A stretch of DNA of 64,000 bases from Lachnospiraceae bacterium (lineage in GTDB: Bacteria; Bacillota; Clostridia; Lachnospirales; Lachnospiraceae): NCBI GenBank assembly GCA_024684085.1, contig JAIKXM010000017.1, positions 1 through 64,000 of the forward strand. The letters run 5' to 3'. Of this stretch, positions 8,561 to 17,751 are shown piece by piece. Positions within the stretch are counted from its first letter, which is position 1; every line of letters starts with the position of its first letter. The position numbers and the translations under genes were made by a program. Under the pieces are notes generated by a model, which worked only from the letters and a program-made list of their open reading frames with translations, was not told the origin of the DNA and did no database searches.

Positions 8561-9546
8561 GAGGTCAAAACGTCCCCGGAGAGAGAATTGCATACTGGGA
8601 CAATCTCAAAGCTGTCCTGATCATACTTGTCGTGTTGGGACATATGCTTGAGAAATCAGGCTCGGAATGTGCTTCAGCGGTATATGCGATGATCTATTCA
8701 TTTCATATGCCTTTGTTCGTTTTTGTTTCGGGCTTTTTTTTCAAAAAAGGTGCGAATTGGGTAACCAGGCTGTTCCTTCCCTACGTATTGCTCCAGCTGA
8801 TCCATGGTGTGTGTTACGCTCTGCTCGGCATCAGCAAGCTTGATCTGAGTCTGACCACGCCGCACTGGACACTGTGGTATCTCTTATCCATGAGCGCATG
8901 GTACATGATAGCCGGAGTGATGAATCTGAATAGGAACAATGCACTACCCATTCTTCTGATAAGCATATTATTGGCGGTTCTCGTGGGATATGACAGCAGT
9001 GTAGGCAACTATCTGTCCCTTTCACGGACTGTGTCGATGTTCCCCTGGTTCCTTGGGGGTATCATCGTCAGGGAGTTCCATAGTAGAGGATTATCATCAT
9101 TCCTGCGCCCAAAAGGGGCATTTGGCATTGTGATAAGACTTATAGCTGTTGCTGTATCCACCGTACTGTTGATATATATATATAATGCCTCAGATCGTAT
9201 AGAGAAAAAGTGGTTATATTATTCATATTCTTATGCCAAAGCGGGATACACACCTTTATTCAGAATGGGAATGATGTTAACGGCTCTGATCGTGGGACTT
9301 TCGGTGATGAGCATTATCCCTGACAGATATATACCGGGATTCACATTTCTCGGAAGACGGACTCTGGCGATCTATTCTTTTCATGCACTGATCATATCGG
9401 TCATGAAACAGCATGATATGATAAGAGATCTGAATTGCGTCGTTATTGTCATATCGGCTGTAGTCATGACATATATTCTGGCTTTTATTCCAATAGATCG
9501 TCGCAATTATCCGATGGATCTGTCCCATAAAGAAAAAAAGAAATAG
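8557..9546 (+). CDS. Acyltransferase family 3 membrane protein
   Basis: The ATG at 8557 overlaps the previous stop. The 329-residue protein begins with the acyltransferase-3 signature (WDNLKAVLIILVVLGHMLE, with the catalytic-type histidine in GH) and has about ten membrane helices. Such enzymes O-acylate cell-surface sugars or other exported molecules. The acceptor is not evident. Confidence 0.85.
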   Translation: MRGQNVPGERIAYWDNLKAVLIILVVLGHMLEKSGSECASAVYAMIYSFHMPLFVFVSGFFFKKGANWVTRLFLPYVLLQLIHGVCYALLGISKLDLSLTTPHWTLWYLLSMSAWYMIAGVMNLNRNNALPILLISILLAVLVGYDSSVGNYLSLSRTVSMFPWFLGGIIVREFHSRGLSSFLRPKGAFGIVIRLIAVAVSTVLLIYIYNASDRIEKKWLYYSYSYAKAGYTPLFRMGMMLTALIVGLSVMSIIPDRYIPGFTFLGRRTLAIYSFHALIISVMKQHDMIRDLNCVVIVISAVVMTYILAFIPIDRRNYPMDLSHKEKKK

Positions 9547-9557
9547 AAGGTTTTGAA

Positions 9558-10535
9558 ATGGATAATCTGATATTTGCACTCAATACGACGATCCCCATAT
9601 TCCTGCTCATGGTAGTGGGATATTTTCTGAAGAGTGCTAAGCTGATCGATGATGTATTTGCTTCAAAGTTGAATAGTTTTGTGTTCAAAGTCAGCTTGCC
9701 GGTACTGGTCTTTGAGGATCTTGCCACAGTAGACTTCAAGGAGGCATGGAACGGTAAGTTTGTCCTGTTCTGTTTCGCTGTAACTGTTGCCAGTATCACC
9801 ATCTCTTCTTTGATCTCGCTTTGTCTCAGGTCGAAAAATGAGAGAGGTGAGTTTATTCAGGCTTCTTACAGGAGCTCTGCAGCCTTACTCGGACTTGCTT
9901 TCATACAGAATATATACGGTTCTTCGGGATTGGGACCTCTAATGATAATCGGTTCGGTACCTTTGTACAATATCTGTGCATGCATCGTTCTGACCATAAC
10001 ATCGCCGTCAAGGAATGATAATGCGACTTCGGCATCGGGTTCAACTGATAAGATTGATACGGCAATAATACGGAAGACGGTTATAAGTGTCTTAAAGAAT
10101 CCCATAATAATAGGGATCTTTGTGGGACTTGTGTGGTCGTTTTTCCATCTTCCTCTGCCTTCAGTCATAGCCTCTGTAGTCGGCAGGATAGGAGCGACTG
10201 CGACACCTCTTGGCCTGATCGCTATGGGAGCTTCCTTCGAATGGAAGAAGGCCGCTAAGTGTGGTAGCACCGCAATAGCAGCTTCTTTTATCAAGTTGAT
10301 CGGATATGGCGCTTTGTTCTTACCTGTGGCGATCGCAATGGGCTACAGAAAGGAAGAGCTGATCGCTATACTTGTCATGCTCTGCTCGGCAACGACAGTC
10401 AGTTGTTATGTTATGGCTAAGAATATGGGGCATGAGGCAGTTCTCACATCTGCTGTTGTAATGCTGACTACATTTTTGTCTGCCTTTACACTTACAGGCT
10501 GGTTATTCATTCTGAAAACATTTTCCTTGATCTGA
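9558..10535 (+). CDS. AEC-family transporter
   Basis: This 325-residue protein has about ten transmembrane helices in the two-half arrangement of the auxin efflux carrier family, including 'ATPLGLIAMGASFEWKK' in the second half. Substrates of bacterial members are small organic acids or amino acids. The ATG follows AGAAGG. A second AEC carrier lies at 46802. Confidence 0.85.
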   Translation: MDNLIFALNTTIPIFLLMVVGYFLKSAKLIDDVFASKLNSFVFKVSLPVLVFEDLATVDFKEAWNGKFVLFCFAVTVASITISSLISLCLRSKNERGEFIQASYRSSAALLGLAFIQNIYGSSGLGPLMIIGSVPLYNICACIVLTITSPSRNDNATSASGSTDKIDTAIIRKTVISVLKNPIIIGIFVGLVWSFFHLPLPSVIASVVGRIGATATPLGLIAMGASFEWKKAAKCGSTAIAASFIKLIGYGALFLPVAIAMGYRKEELIAILVMLCSATTVSCYVMAKNMGHEAVLTSAVVMLTTFLSAFTLTGWLFILKTFSLI

Positions 10536-10553
10536 ATTTCATCTCAAAAAAGC

Positions 10554-10582
10554 TTGACATGGAAGAAGAAGTATTATATATT
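10554..10582 (+). promoter_or_regulatory. Promoter of the sodium symporter gene
   Basis: TTGACA (10554-10559) and TATATT (10577-10582) are separated by 17 bases, which predicts transcription starting near 10589, just at the repeats that follow. Confidence 0.75.
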
Positions 10583-10590
10583 CTCTTTAG

Positions 10591-10632
10591 TGCTTTAAAG
10601 TGTAACGGTTTAAAGTGTAGCACTTTAAAGTA
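10591..10632. promoter_or_regulatory. Phased CTTTAAAG operator-like repeats
   Basis: Three copies of (C/G)TTTAAAG start at 10593, 10608 and 10623, exactly 15 bases apart; the first and third are 8-bp palindromes. They lie directly downstream of the -10 box and upstream of the ribosome site, where a repressor would block transcription. The regulator is unknown. Confidence 0.5.
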
Positions 10633-10655
10633 AATAAGTGTAGGAGATATATGTT

Positions 10656-12236
10656 ATGACAATCTTTATGTGTTCGATCCTTCTGGTTGTATTCTTTGCC
10701 GTTATGATCGGTGTTGGTGTCTATACCAGAAAAAGTGCGACTGATGTATCAGGTTTTGTTCTCGGTGGAAGAGCGGTAGGCCCTTGGCTTACAGCATTCG
10801 CTTTTGGTACATCTTATTTCTCAGCCGTTATTTTCGTAGGTTATGCCGGACAGTTCGGATGGCTCTACGGAGTTTCATCTACCTGGGCAGGACTCGGTAA
10901 TGCATTTATCGGTTCGTTACTTGCATGGAATATCCTTGGCAGAAGAACAAGGATCATGACTCAGAGTCTTGATGCAAGAACAATGCCTGAGTTCTTCGGT
11001 AAGAGATTCAATTCAACAGCTCTTAAGGTAGCAGCTTCGGTTATTGTATTCATCTTCCTGATTCCGTATACAGCTTCACTTTACAACGGACTTTCAAGTC
11101 TGTTTGGTCTGGTATTCGATGTTCCTTACTGGGCAGTTATCGTTGTAATGGCCGTTCTTACAGGTGTTTATGTAATATTCGGCGGTTATATGGCTACAGC
11201 CATCAATGATTTCATTCAGGGCATAATAATGCTCTTCGGAATCTGTGCCGTAATATTCGCGGTTCTTAAGGACAATGGCGGTTTGCTTAATGCTATGAAA
11301 GAACTCTCTGCAATTGAAGCGGACGGTTGGACATCAGGTGCCTTTTCTTCATTCCTTGGCCCTGATCCCCTGGCTCTGTTCTTCGTAGTTATCCTTACAT
11401 CACTTGGTACATGGGGATTGCCTCAGATGGTTGGTAAGTTCTATGCGATCAAGAGTGAGAAGGATATCCATAAAGGAACCATAATCTCAACATTTTTTGC
11501 AATAATCGTTGCCGGCGGATGTTACTTCCTCGGCGGATTCGGAAGATTATATGCCGATAAGATCCAGTATAATCCGACAACAGGCAAGCCTTTGTTTGAT
11601 ACCATTGTTCCCACAATGCTCTCAACTTTGCCTTCAGTGATAATCGCAGTAGTAATAGTTCTTGTACTTTCAGCTTCCATGTCAACACTTTCATCACTGG
11701 TCCTTACATCAAGCTCAACATTCACACTTGATGTTATCAAGCCTGCGGTTAAGAGTGAGATGTCAGAGAAGAAGCAGGTACTTACAATGAGAGTGTTCAT
11801 CGTATTCTTCATCGCTGTATCAGCTGTGATCGCCATCGTTAAGGATTCCTTCCCGGGGCTTACTTTCATCGCACAGATGATGGGTGTATCGTGGGGCGCT
11901 CTGGCAGGTGCTTTCCTTGCTCCCTTCCTGTATGGTCTGTACTCTAAGAAGATCACAAAGGCATCGGTTGCAGTATGTTATATCTGGGGCTGTGGTATTG
12001 CTATCCTTCAGTTCATCGTAACTATCTGCCACATTGATGTGACTGCATGGGGAAGCCTGCTCGGCTATATCTTCAAGTCATCTATCAATTCCGGCGTTGT
12101 TGCCATGGTAGGCGGACTTGTGATTGTTCCTATTGTCAGTCTCTTTACAGCCAAGCAGAATGCAGAAGATGTTGAGAAGATGTTCGCATGCTTCGACGAG
12201 AAGGTTCAGGTTCCCAAGAAGGAAGCTCTTGACTGA
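10656..12236 (+). CDS. Sodium:solute symporter (SSS family)
   Basis: This 526-residue protein has about 13 membrane helices and clear SSS-family blocks: DVSGFVLGGRAVGPW near the N-terminus, 'SYFSAVIFVGYAG' and a later 'LSASMSTLSSLVLTSSSTFT', which forms part of the sodium site. The substrate could be an organic acid, amino acid or vitamin. AGGAG lies at 10642-10646. It is monocistronic, between its own promoter and terminator. Confidence 0.88.
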   Translation: MTIFMCSILLVVFFAVMIGVGVYTRKSATDVSGFVLGGRAVGPWLTAFAFGTSYFSAVIFVGYAGQFGWLYGVSSTWAGLGNAFIGSLLAWNILGRRTRIMTQSLDARTMPEFFGKRFNSTALKVAASVIVFIFLIPYTASLYNGLSSLFGLVFDVPYWAVIVVMAVLTGVYVIFGGYMATAINDFIQGIIMLFGICAVIFAVLKDNGGLLNAMKELSAIEADGWTSGAFSSFLGPDPLALFFVVILTSLGTWGLPQMVGKFYAIKSEKDIHKGTIISTFFAIIVAGGCYFLGGFGRLYADKIQYNPTTGKPLFDTIVPTMLSTLPSVIIAVVIVLVLSASMSTLSSLVLTSSSTFTLDVIKPAVKSEMSEKKQVLTMRVFIVFFIAVSAVIAIVKDSFPGLTFIAQMMGVSWGALAGAFLAPFLYGLYSKKITKASVAVCYIWGCGIAILQFIVTICHIDVTAWGSLLGYIFKSSINSGVVAMVGGLVIVPIVSLFTAKQNAEDVEKMFACFDEKVQVPKKEALD

Positions 12237-12268
12237 TACTATTCATATCGAATAAAACGTTATATAAT

Positions 12269-12307
12269 ACACAGTGATCTTTAGTTTAAGGTCACTGTGT
12301 TTTTTTT
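12269..12307 (+). terminator. Terminator after the symporter gene
   Basis: A 9-bp stem, ACACAGTGA with TCACTGTGT, is followed by a T run. Confidence 0.9.
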
Positions 12308-12333
12308 GACTATTGGATGGATAGGAGGTATAT

Positions 12334-12798
12334 ATGGAGAAGAATGTGAAAAGAGTGATCTTTTTATGTTCAAGTTTTATACTGTTAATAATTATTATTC
12401 TGTTTGTCCTTTGGTTAAACTATGCGCCTATAATAGCTTATCCATTTCGGGATCTGCAAAATATTAAGATATCATATTTCGATGAGAAAAACGCCGCATA
12501 TAGCGAGAAAATTATTGAAGATGTGGATGAAAAAGAACTCATATATCAATTGCTACAACGTGCTAAGTTGATTCGGGTTGACCGATGGGGTGGTGATGAA
12601 TGTGGGTCAGATTCTGGCTGGTATCTTTGGTTATATTTCGATGATGCTATTGAGTGTTATGATTCAGACGTTTATTCATTAGAATTTGGATGTCGAAAAT
12701 ATATTAGGAATAAGAAAAGTGGTCAGGTAGAAGGCTCATTGATCATTTCTAGTAGGGAATTGTTTGATGAAGTAGAAAAAATAATAATGGATAGGTAA
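12334..12798 (+). CDS. Hypothetical membrane-anchored protein
   Basis: This 154-residue protein follows a perfect AGGAGG and has one N-terminal membrane helix (about residues 8-29). The soluble part contains WGGDECGSDSGWYLWLYFDD, suggesting a beta-rich extracytoplasmic domain. I do not recognise the family. Base composition is a little more AT-rich than neighbouring housekeeping genes. Confidence 0.55.
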   Translation: MEKNVKRVIFLCSSFILLIIIILFVLWLNYAPIIAYPFRDLQNIKISYFDEKNAAYSEKIIEDVDEKELIYQLLQRAKLIRVDRWGGDECGSDSGWYLWLYFDDAIECYDSDVYSLEFGCRKYIRNKKSGQVEGSLIISSRELFDEVEKIIMDR

Positions 12799-12802
12799 CG
12801 AA

Positions 12803-13369
12803 ATGTTGATGATTCTGTTAATAAGAATGCGGTGGATGAAAGTCGACAGGAATCCGCAGAGTTCTATAGTCCGGAAGGAATATTATAAACCTGTTGAACT
12901 CAAAGATCTGCATTGTTTATCTAAAGAGAGTGATACCTGCCTGGTGAGAATGAATTATATACAAAAGTATGGAGAGGTATTCGTGGATGAAGGGAATGGA
13001 TCTGCAGAAAATCCGGGCAGATATAATGATACCCCTATCCCTAATATCGAGATCTTAAAAGAAGGCGAGGCATACAGAATAAAGTGGTTTGATGACGGAA
13101 TGGGAAATGTAAAACGTCGTGGAGGGAATGAAGATTTCCGAAAAAAGGGAACCAGATTTTCGAGATATGCCAATGTGCTTAATGAGACTGCTTTTGTTCT
13201 TAATGAGGGACAGTCGGGGATCATGCGATGGAATAATCGTTTTACATCCTATCACGGACAGTATTATGAGCAGTATCAGGCGTTTTTTGTGAATGTCGAT
13301 ACGTTCGATCAGAAAGTCTTTATCAGAGACTACGATTTTGAGTATCAGCAACTGGCAGATCTGTTCTAA
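12803..13369 (+). CDS. Hypothetical protein
   Basis: This 188-residue reading frame starts 5 bases after the previous stop, with a weak ATAGGT ribosome site; an ATG at 12839 is an alternative. The sequence is hydrophilic with many aromatic and charged residues (for example QYYEQYQAFFVNVDTFDQ) and no membrane helix or recognised motif. It is probably co-transcribed with the gene upstream. Function is unknown. Confidence 0.5.
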   Translation: MLMILLIRMRWMKVDRNPQSSIVRKEYYKPVELKDLHCLSKESDTCLVRMNYIQKYGEVFVDEGNGSAENPGRYNDTPIPNIEILKEGEAYRIKWFDDGMGNVKRRGGNEDFRKKGTRFSRYANVLNETAFVLNEGQSGIMRWNNRFTSYHGQYYEQYQAFFVNVDTFDQKVFIRDYDFEYQQLADLF

Positions 13370-13439
13370 AATAACCCGCAAAAAAATATTTAAAAAGTAT
13401 TTTTGACAGCTTACAGTTTTATTACAGTCATTATGTTAA

Positions 13440-13541
13440 TATGTCCTCAGATGGTACGAAAGTACTACAAAACCTGTCTTTAAGAGACAATTATATACTC
13501 CCCCTTTACTAGGCCATTATCCTCCCCGGTAATGGCCTTTT
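13440..13541 (+). ncRNA. Candidate small structured RNA ending in a terminator
   Basis: Between two genes lie three consecutive hairpins. The first is a 6-bp stem closed by a GAAA tetraloop (about 13453-13468). The second is TGTCT with AGACA (about 13477-13491). The third is a terminator-like stem, AGGCCATTA (13511-13519) with TAATGGCCT (13530-13538), followed by TTTT. Upstream TTGACA at 13403 has no well-spaced -10, so the promoter is uncertain. It matches no riboswitch class I can recall. It could be a short RNA or the end of the upstream transcript. Confidence 0.35.
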
Positions 13542-13703
13542 CCCGTATTATTGAGGCAATTATAAGTTAATAGATAATCCATACAAAAATTTTCGGAAAA
13601 TTACAATATTTATATCATTTTTGACGAAATTGTGTTATAATAACCAACATAGTAATACTTATTCCGAGAATAAGCCAATATTCTGTATAGCGAGGTATGT
13701 CTT

Positions 13704-14603
13704 ATGGATAGCAAGATTTTACTTGAGAACGGCACTAATGAGTTGGAAGTTTTAATCTTTGAGGTCAATGGCAATTCGTATGGTATCAACGTAGCTAAGA
13801 TTAAGGAGATAATCCCTTATCAATCCGTTACACCCGTACCTAATGCACATCCCAGTATTGAAGGTTTGTTTATGCCGCGAGATACGATGATAACAGCTAT
13901 TGACTTGCGTAATTGTCTTTCACTTGGCGCATCCGTACCGGGAGGCCTCTTTATAGTAACTAATTTCAATAATCTTGATATTGCTTTCCATGTAGATGAA
14001 GTTCTCGGTATTCACAGAGTATCTTGGAGCGATATCGTTAAGCCTAATGCGACGGTTGCTTCGGAGCATGACAGCATTTCGACAGGAATCGTTAAGATCA
14101 ATGACAACCTTGTCATAATTCTCGATTTCGAGAAGATCGTAAGCGATATCAATCCCGATACCGGTCTTAGGATCGAAGAGATCGATTCTCTTGAGAAGAA
14201 CTCATTGAGAGGCTCTAAGCCAATCCTTATAGCTGAGGATTCGGTTCTCCTTAACAAGCTGATCTGTGATTCTTTGAAAAAAGCAGGCTATTATCAGTTG
14301 ATCCATACCGCTAACGGTCAGGAAGCTTATGATATCATAATGGATTGCAAGGCAAAAGGCACGATCGCAGAGAATATCCAGTGTGTCATTACCGATATTG
14401 AGATGCCTCAGATGGATGGTCACAGACTTACCAAGCTGATCAAGGATGATCCGGAACTTAGCAGTATACCGGTAGTTATTTTCTCAAGTCTTGTTAATGA
14501 AGAGATGCGTAAGAAGGGCGAAGCACTTGGCGCGGACGCTCAGTTATCTAAACCGGAGATCGGCAATCTTGTAAGACTTATTGATGGACTTTTACTTAAT
14601 TAA
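13704..14603 (+). CDS. CheV-type chemotaxis protein (CheW plus receiver)
   Basis: This 299-residue protein has a CheW-like domain (about residues 12-150) and a response-regulator receiver domain (about 172-299), with the phospho-acceptor Asp231 in TDIEMPQMDG. CheV proteins couple chemoreceptors to CheA and adapt by phosphorylation. An extended -10 (TGTTATAAT) lies about 70 bases upstream and GCGAGG precedes the ATG. No other che genes are in the window, so it is an isolated chemotaxis gene; the PilZ gene at 61451 may share the motility theme. Confidence 0.9.
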   Translation: MDSKILLENGTNELEVLIFEVNGNSYGINVAKIKEIIPYQSVTPVPNAHPSIEGLFMPRDTMITAIDLRNCLSLGASVPGGLFIVTNFNNLDIAFHVDEVLGIHRVSWSDIVKPNATVASEHDSISTGIVKINDNLVIILDFEKIVSDINPDTGLRIEEIDSLEKNSLRGSKPILIAEDSVLLNKLICDSLKKAGYYQLIHTANGQEAYDIIMDCKAKGTIAENIQCVITDIEMPQMDGHRLTKLIKDDPELSSIPVVIFSSLVNEEMRKKGEALGADAQLSKPEIGNLVRLIDGLLLN

Positions 14604-14616
14604 CATATTATAATTA

Positions 14617-14639
14617 GAGCCGGGATTTATTCCCGGCTC
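14617..14639 (+). terminator. Hairpin after cheV
   Basis: A 9-bp perfect stem, GAGCCGGGA with TCCCGGCTC, has a 5-base loop. The T tract is weak (ATTTAA). Confidence 0.65.
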
Positions 14640-14680
14640 ATTTAAGGTGTAGATATATTAATAAAAAGGGAATTGTACTA

Positions 14681-15319
14681 ATGAATTTGGATACTAATAA
14701 TGAAATGCATATAGGTGAAGGCACCGGTATAAGTGAAGGTACCGATACAAGTAAAGGGACCGCTATAAGTGAAGGTACCGTCGGAAGCGAAGGAAATAGT
14801 ATTAGTGAAGAAGTATTATCAAATAAATCCGGTAACACAAGTCCGGAAACACTTATAAAGGAAGCTGTTGACAAGTGCGAGAAGCTGTTGATAGGTATCG
14901 GTGAGTCCTTTGATAATGATCTGAAAGCGCAGGAGGCTTACAAGAAGATTGCCGATATGGTCAGTGGCAGGGATTTTTTTATAATAAGTGTATGCGGTGA
15001 CGGGAAGATAGAGGAGACCGGGATCGATAAGGACAGGATATGTTCGCCGGAAGGTGAAGAGATGAAGAATTTCGATGAATATAATGAGTGGATCGCGCGA
15101 ACGCTTAACAGGGAGCTGGTGATCCTTGAACTTGGTGTGGGATTGAAGTTCCCGTTCACGATCAGATTTCCGTTTGAGAAGATCGCGTTTTTTAATAAAA
15201 AGGCCGTAATGTTCAGAGTGCATGATTCTCTTTACCAGTCGACCGAGGAGATCAAAGAGAAATGCATTCCTGTGAAGGCTGATCCGGTGGCCTTTGTTGT
15301 TAATAAAATGCTGATATGA
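14681..15319 (+). CDS. Sir2-like Rossmann-fold protein with repeat-rich N-terminus
   Basis: Residues about 13-43 of this 212-residue protein come from an 18-base tandem repeat (G-T-x-x-S-x-G units). The rest resembles the Lachnospiraceae Sir2-like family: LIGIGESFD in the nucleotide-binding position, GRDFFIISVCGDGKI, then LNRELVILELGVGLKFPFTIRFPFEKIAFFNKKA as the C-terminal Rossmann block. As I recall the family, members carry a zinc module with paired cysteines between these blocks; it is absent here. Deacetylase activity is therefore doubtful. The call rests on remembered family patterns, not a search. Confidence 0.45.
   Translation: MNLDTNNEMHIGEGTGISEGTDTSKGTAISEGTVGSEGNSISEEVLSNKSGNTSPETLIKEAVDKCEKLLIGIGESFDNDLKAQEAYKKIADMVSGRDFFIISVCGDGKIEETGIDKDRICSPEGEEMKNFDEYNEWIARTLNRELVILELGVGLKFPFTIRFPFEKIAFFNKKAVMFRVHDSLYQSTEEIKEKCIPVKADPVAFVVNKMLI
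14720..14809 (+). repeat. 18-base in-frame tandem repeat, five units
   Basis: Five units of 18 bases begin at 14720, 14738, 14756, 14774 and 14792, each ending in a form of AGTGAA. They encode G-T-x-x-S-E/K units at the start of the Sir2-like protein. The later units are more diverged. Confidence 0.75.
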
Positions 15320-15438
15320 TATTATGATATCAGGATCAAAAGGGGAATCTGAGTCATGTTAATACGGATTTTGTGACCCCGATTATTCGCTTATCATATT
15401 GTGATACAGATCACGATTAATTGCTTGGTGGAGATAAG

Positions 15439-17607
15439 ATGGCATACGACGAATCATATTTGGATGAATTGCTAAGTATTATAACGCCGGTCGTTGACCC
15501 TGAAGGTATGATGGAAGATGACGAATATAATCCTGCCGAAGAGGTATTGGAGGATGAATTCGTTAACGTGGCTGATGAGGAACCGATGGATATTCCTGAT
15601 GCGGTGGCGCCTGCAGAGGAATCTGTACAGGAGGCGGTATCACCTTCACAATCTGAAGAGATGACAGAAGTGTCAGATTCGGAAGTGACTTCAGAAACTG
15701 CTGAACAGTCGGAATCCGATATTCCGGAGCCTAGTATTCCTAATCTTGATGAATTGCTTGCGTCAGCTACGAGTGTGGCGGAAGCAATGGCAGAGAATCT
15801 TGAGAATGAAGATGAGGATGAGTACTGGCCGCCTGCCGAGAATCCGGAAGCGGAGGCATTGCTTAACAGCGAGGAACCTGTTGCCCTGTCCGAAGAGGAT
15901 ATGGAAGCTCTTCTTGGTGGTGATAAAGGTAACGGCGAAGAGAATATCAGTGCCGATGATGCTTTGACTGAGCTTACTGAAGTGGATGTGGCAGAACCCG
16001 AACCTGTTGTTACTGAAGATAATGCAGTCAGTGATGCTAATAAACCGGGGCAGGATGCAGCTGGTGTGGAAGAACTTCAGACCGAAGAGCCTCAGGAGAT
16101 CTCTCTTGATATGTCCGAAGAAGAGATCGAAGCCATGCTTAATGCTGCGCGTGAAGTGGATATGTCTGATATCCAGGAGCTGACACTTGGTGAAGATGTA
16201 ATTGAGCTGAGTGACGACCCTGATCTTAAGGATATTCAGCAGTTGCTTGATAATGATGCCAATGGAGTCGTAGTGGATGAGTCTATGCTTCAGAAGGCAA
16301 CTTCCGAAGCGGAAGTTTTGACGGGCGAGGAGACGGCTCCCGTAGATAAGAAAGCTGAAAGAGAAGCCAGGAAGGCTGAGAAAAAGCGAAAGAAAGAAGA
16401 GAAGAAGAAAAACAGGAAGAATAAGGGTAAAGAAGGTGGCTCTGAGGCTGATACCAATGCGGAAGTTTCTCGTGAACGCGAATGGGCACCTATTTCTGCC
16501 AAAGGAGGTGGCGATCAGGCTTCAGAAGGTGCTGACCTGACCGTAGATGCCCTGCTTACAGGTGAAGAACCGCAGGCGGTTCAGGGTGGTGGCGGCAGTG
16601 TTGCAACTTCCGACGCTGACAGCGCGAAGTCCAAGGATAAGAAGCCCGGACTTCTTGCGAAGATATTGGAGTTCCTTACGGCTACCGATGAAGACGATGA
16701 TAAGGCAGAAAACAAAGTGCCTGAAGAGATCGAGACGGTAATAACCGATGAGAATAAGGATATTCTGGCTGAGCTTGATAAGGAAGATAAGAAGAAAAAG
16801 GGTAAGAAGAAGAGCAAGAAGAAGGACAAAAAGGGAGGTAAAGGCGACGGAGATGCTCCCGGCGAAGGTAAAGACGGAGAGGACGATGAAGTTGTCGAAG
16901 TAAAAAAGAAGAAAAAAGAGAAGAAGAAAAAGCCACCGAAGGTTAAGGAAGTTGATGATACTCCGCAGAAGAAGCTTCCCAAGAAAAAGGTAAGAGTTAC
17001 ATTCCTGTTATGTTTTACCATTCTTGCGGCAGTCCTGCTGGCTGTTAATACACTTACCAATTACAATAACCTTCGTGATGCGAGATGGGCTTACGATAAT
17101 CAGGATTATAAGACAGCTTATGAAGACCTGTACGGTCTTGAGCTTAAGGAGTCCGATCAGGAGATATATGACAGATCATTTATCATAATGTCCGTACAGC
17201 GTAAGTGGGATTCATATAATAATTACAGTAAGCTTGGCATGGATGAGCAGGCGCTTAGTGCTCTTATAGAGGCAGTTGGCAATTATCCTGTAATAAGAGA
17301 AAGAGCCGAGGCTCTTGGTGTTGAAGCTCAGACGGATTATATCTATTCACGTATTACAGATGCTCTTGGCGGATATGGTATCAATGAGAATGATGCCAAA
17401 GAGATAGCCGGATATGAGAGCAGAGTTAAATACACCAAGAGGATCCGTTCTATAGTGAATCATACGGACTTCGATTATGAGGATTCTTCATCGCAAGGGG
17501 ATGAAGCACCTGCATCCGGTAACGGAGAAGGCGGAAGAGTGCTTCAGGACGTTCTTGATGAAGAGAGAGATTTCCTGCCGGAGGATGTTAATTCAATATT
17601 TGAATAA
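15439..17607 (+). CDS. Large acidic/lysine-rich single-pass membrane protein
   Basis: The ATG at 15439 follows GGTGGAGATAAG. Of 722 residues, about 1-290 are highly acidic and contain short recurring motifs (LSEEDMEALLG, MSEEEIEAMLN, PDLKDIQQLL). About 300-530 are lysine-rich low-complexity blocks. One membrane helix lies near 525-545 (LLCFTILAAVLLAVNTL), and about 180 residues follow, with a helical, TPR-like 'YDNQDYKTAYEDLYGLELKESDQEIYDR' region. The cytoplasmic part may be a flexible scaffold. The family is not recognised beyond resembling Lachnospiraceae hypothetical proteins with the same acidic motifs. Confidence 0.6.
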   Translation: MAYDESYLDELLSIITPVVDPEGMMEDDEYNPAEEVLEDEFVNVADEEPMDIPDAVAPAEESVQEAVSPSQSEEMTEVSDSEVTSETAEQSESDIPEPSIPNLDELLASATSVAEAMAENLENEDEDEYWPPAENPEAEALLNSEEPVALSEEDMEALLGGDKGNGEENISADDALTELTEVDVAEPEPVVTEDNAVSDANKPGQDAAGVEELQTEEPQEISLDMSEEEIEAMLNAAREVDMSDIQELTLGEDVIELSDDPDLKDIQQLLDNDANGVVVDESMLQKATSEAEVLTGEETAPVDKKAEREARKAEKKRKKEEKKKNRKNKGKEGGSEADTNAEVSREREWAPISAKGGGDQASEGADLTVDALLTGEEPQAVQGGGGSVATSDADSAKSKDKKPGLLAKILEFLTATDEDDDKAENKVPEEIETVITDENKDILAELDKEDKKKKGKKKSKKKDKKGGKGDGDAPGEGKDGEDDEVVEVKKKKKEKKKKPPKVKEVDDTPQKKLPKKKVRVTFLLCFTILAAVLLAVNTLTNYNNLRDARWAYDNQDYKTAYEDLYGLELKESDQEIYDRSFIIMSVQRKWDSYNNYSKLGMDEQALSALIEAVGNYPVIRERAEALGVEAQTDYIYSRITDALGGYGINENDAKEIAGYESRVKYTKRIRSIVNHTDFDYEDSSSQGDEAPASGNGEGGRVLQDVLDEERDFLPEDVNSIFE

Positions 17608-17696
17608 ATATCCTGATCATGGAATGTTACGAAGATAAATCACTGATATATTTGCAGGATCAGACTGTAAAACAGTTTACAGAAGTGGTATTATTC

Positions 17697-17719
17697 GGGG
17701 ACAAATATTATTTGTCCCC
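17697..17719 (+). terminator. Hairpin before hisH
   Basis: A 9-bp perfect stem, GGGGACAAA with TTTGTCCCC, has a 5-base loop and an AT-rich but not T-only tail. It separates the large membrane protein gene from hisH. Confidence 0.55.
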
Positions 17720-17751
17720 TATATTATGAAATTAGGAAAGTTGGAGATCAG

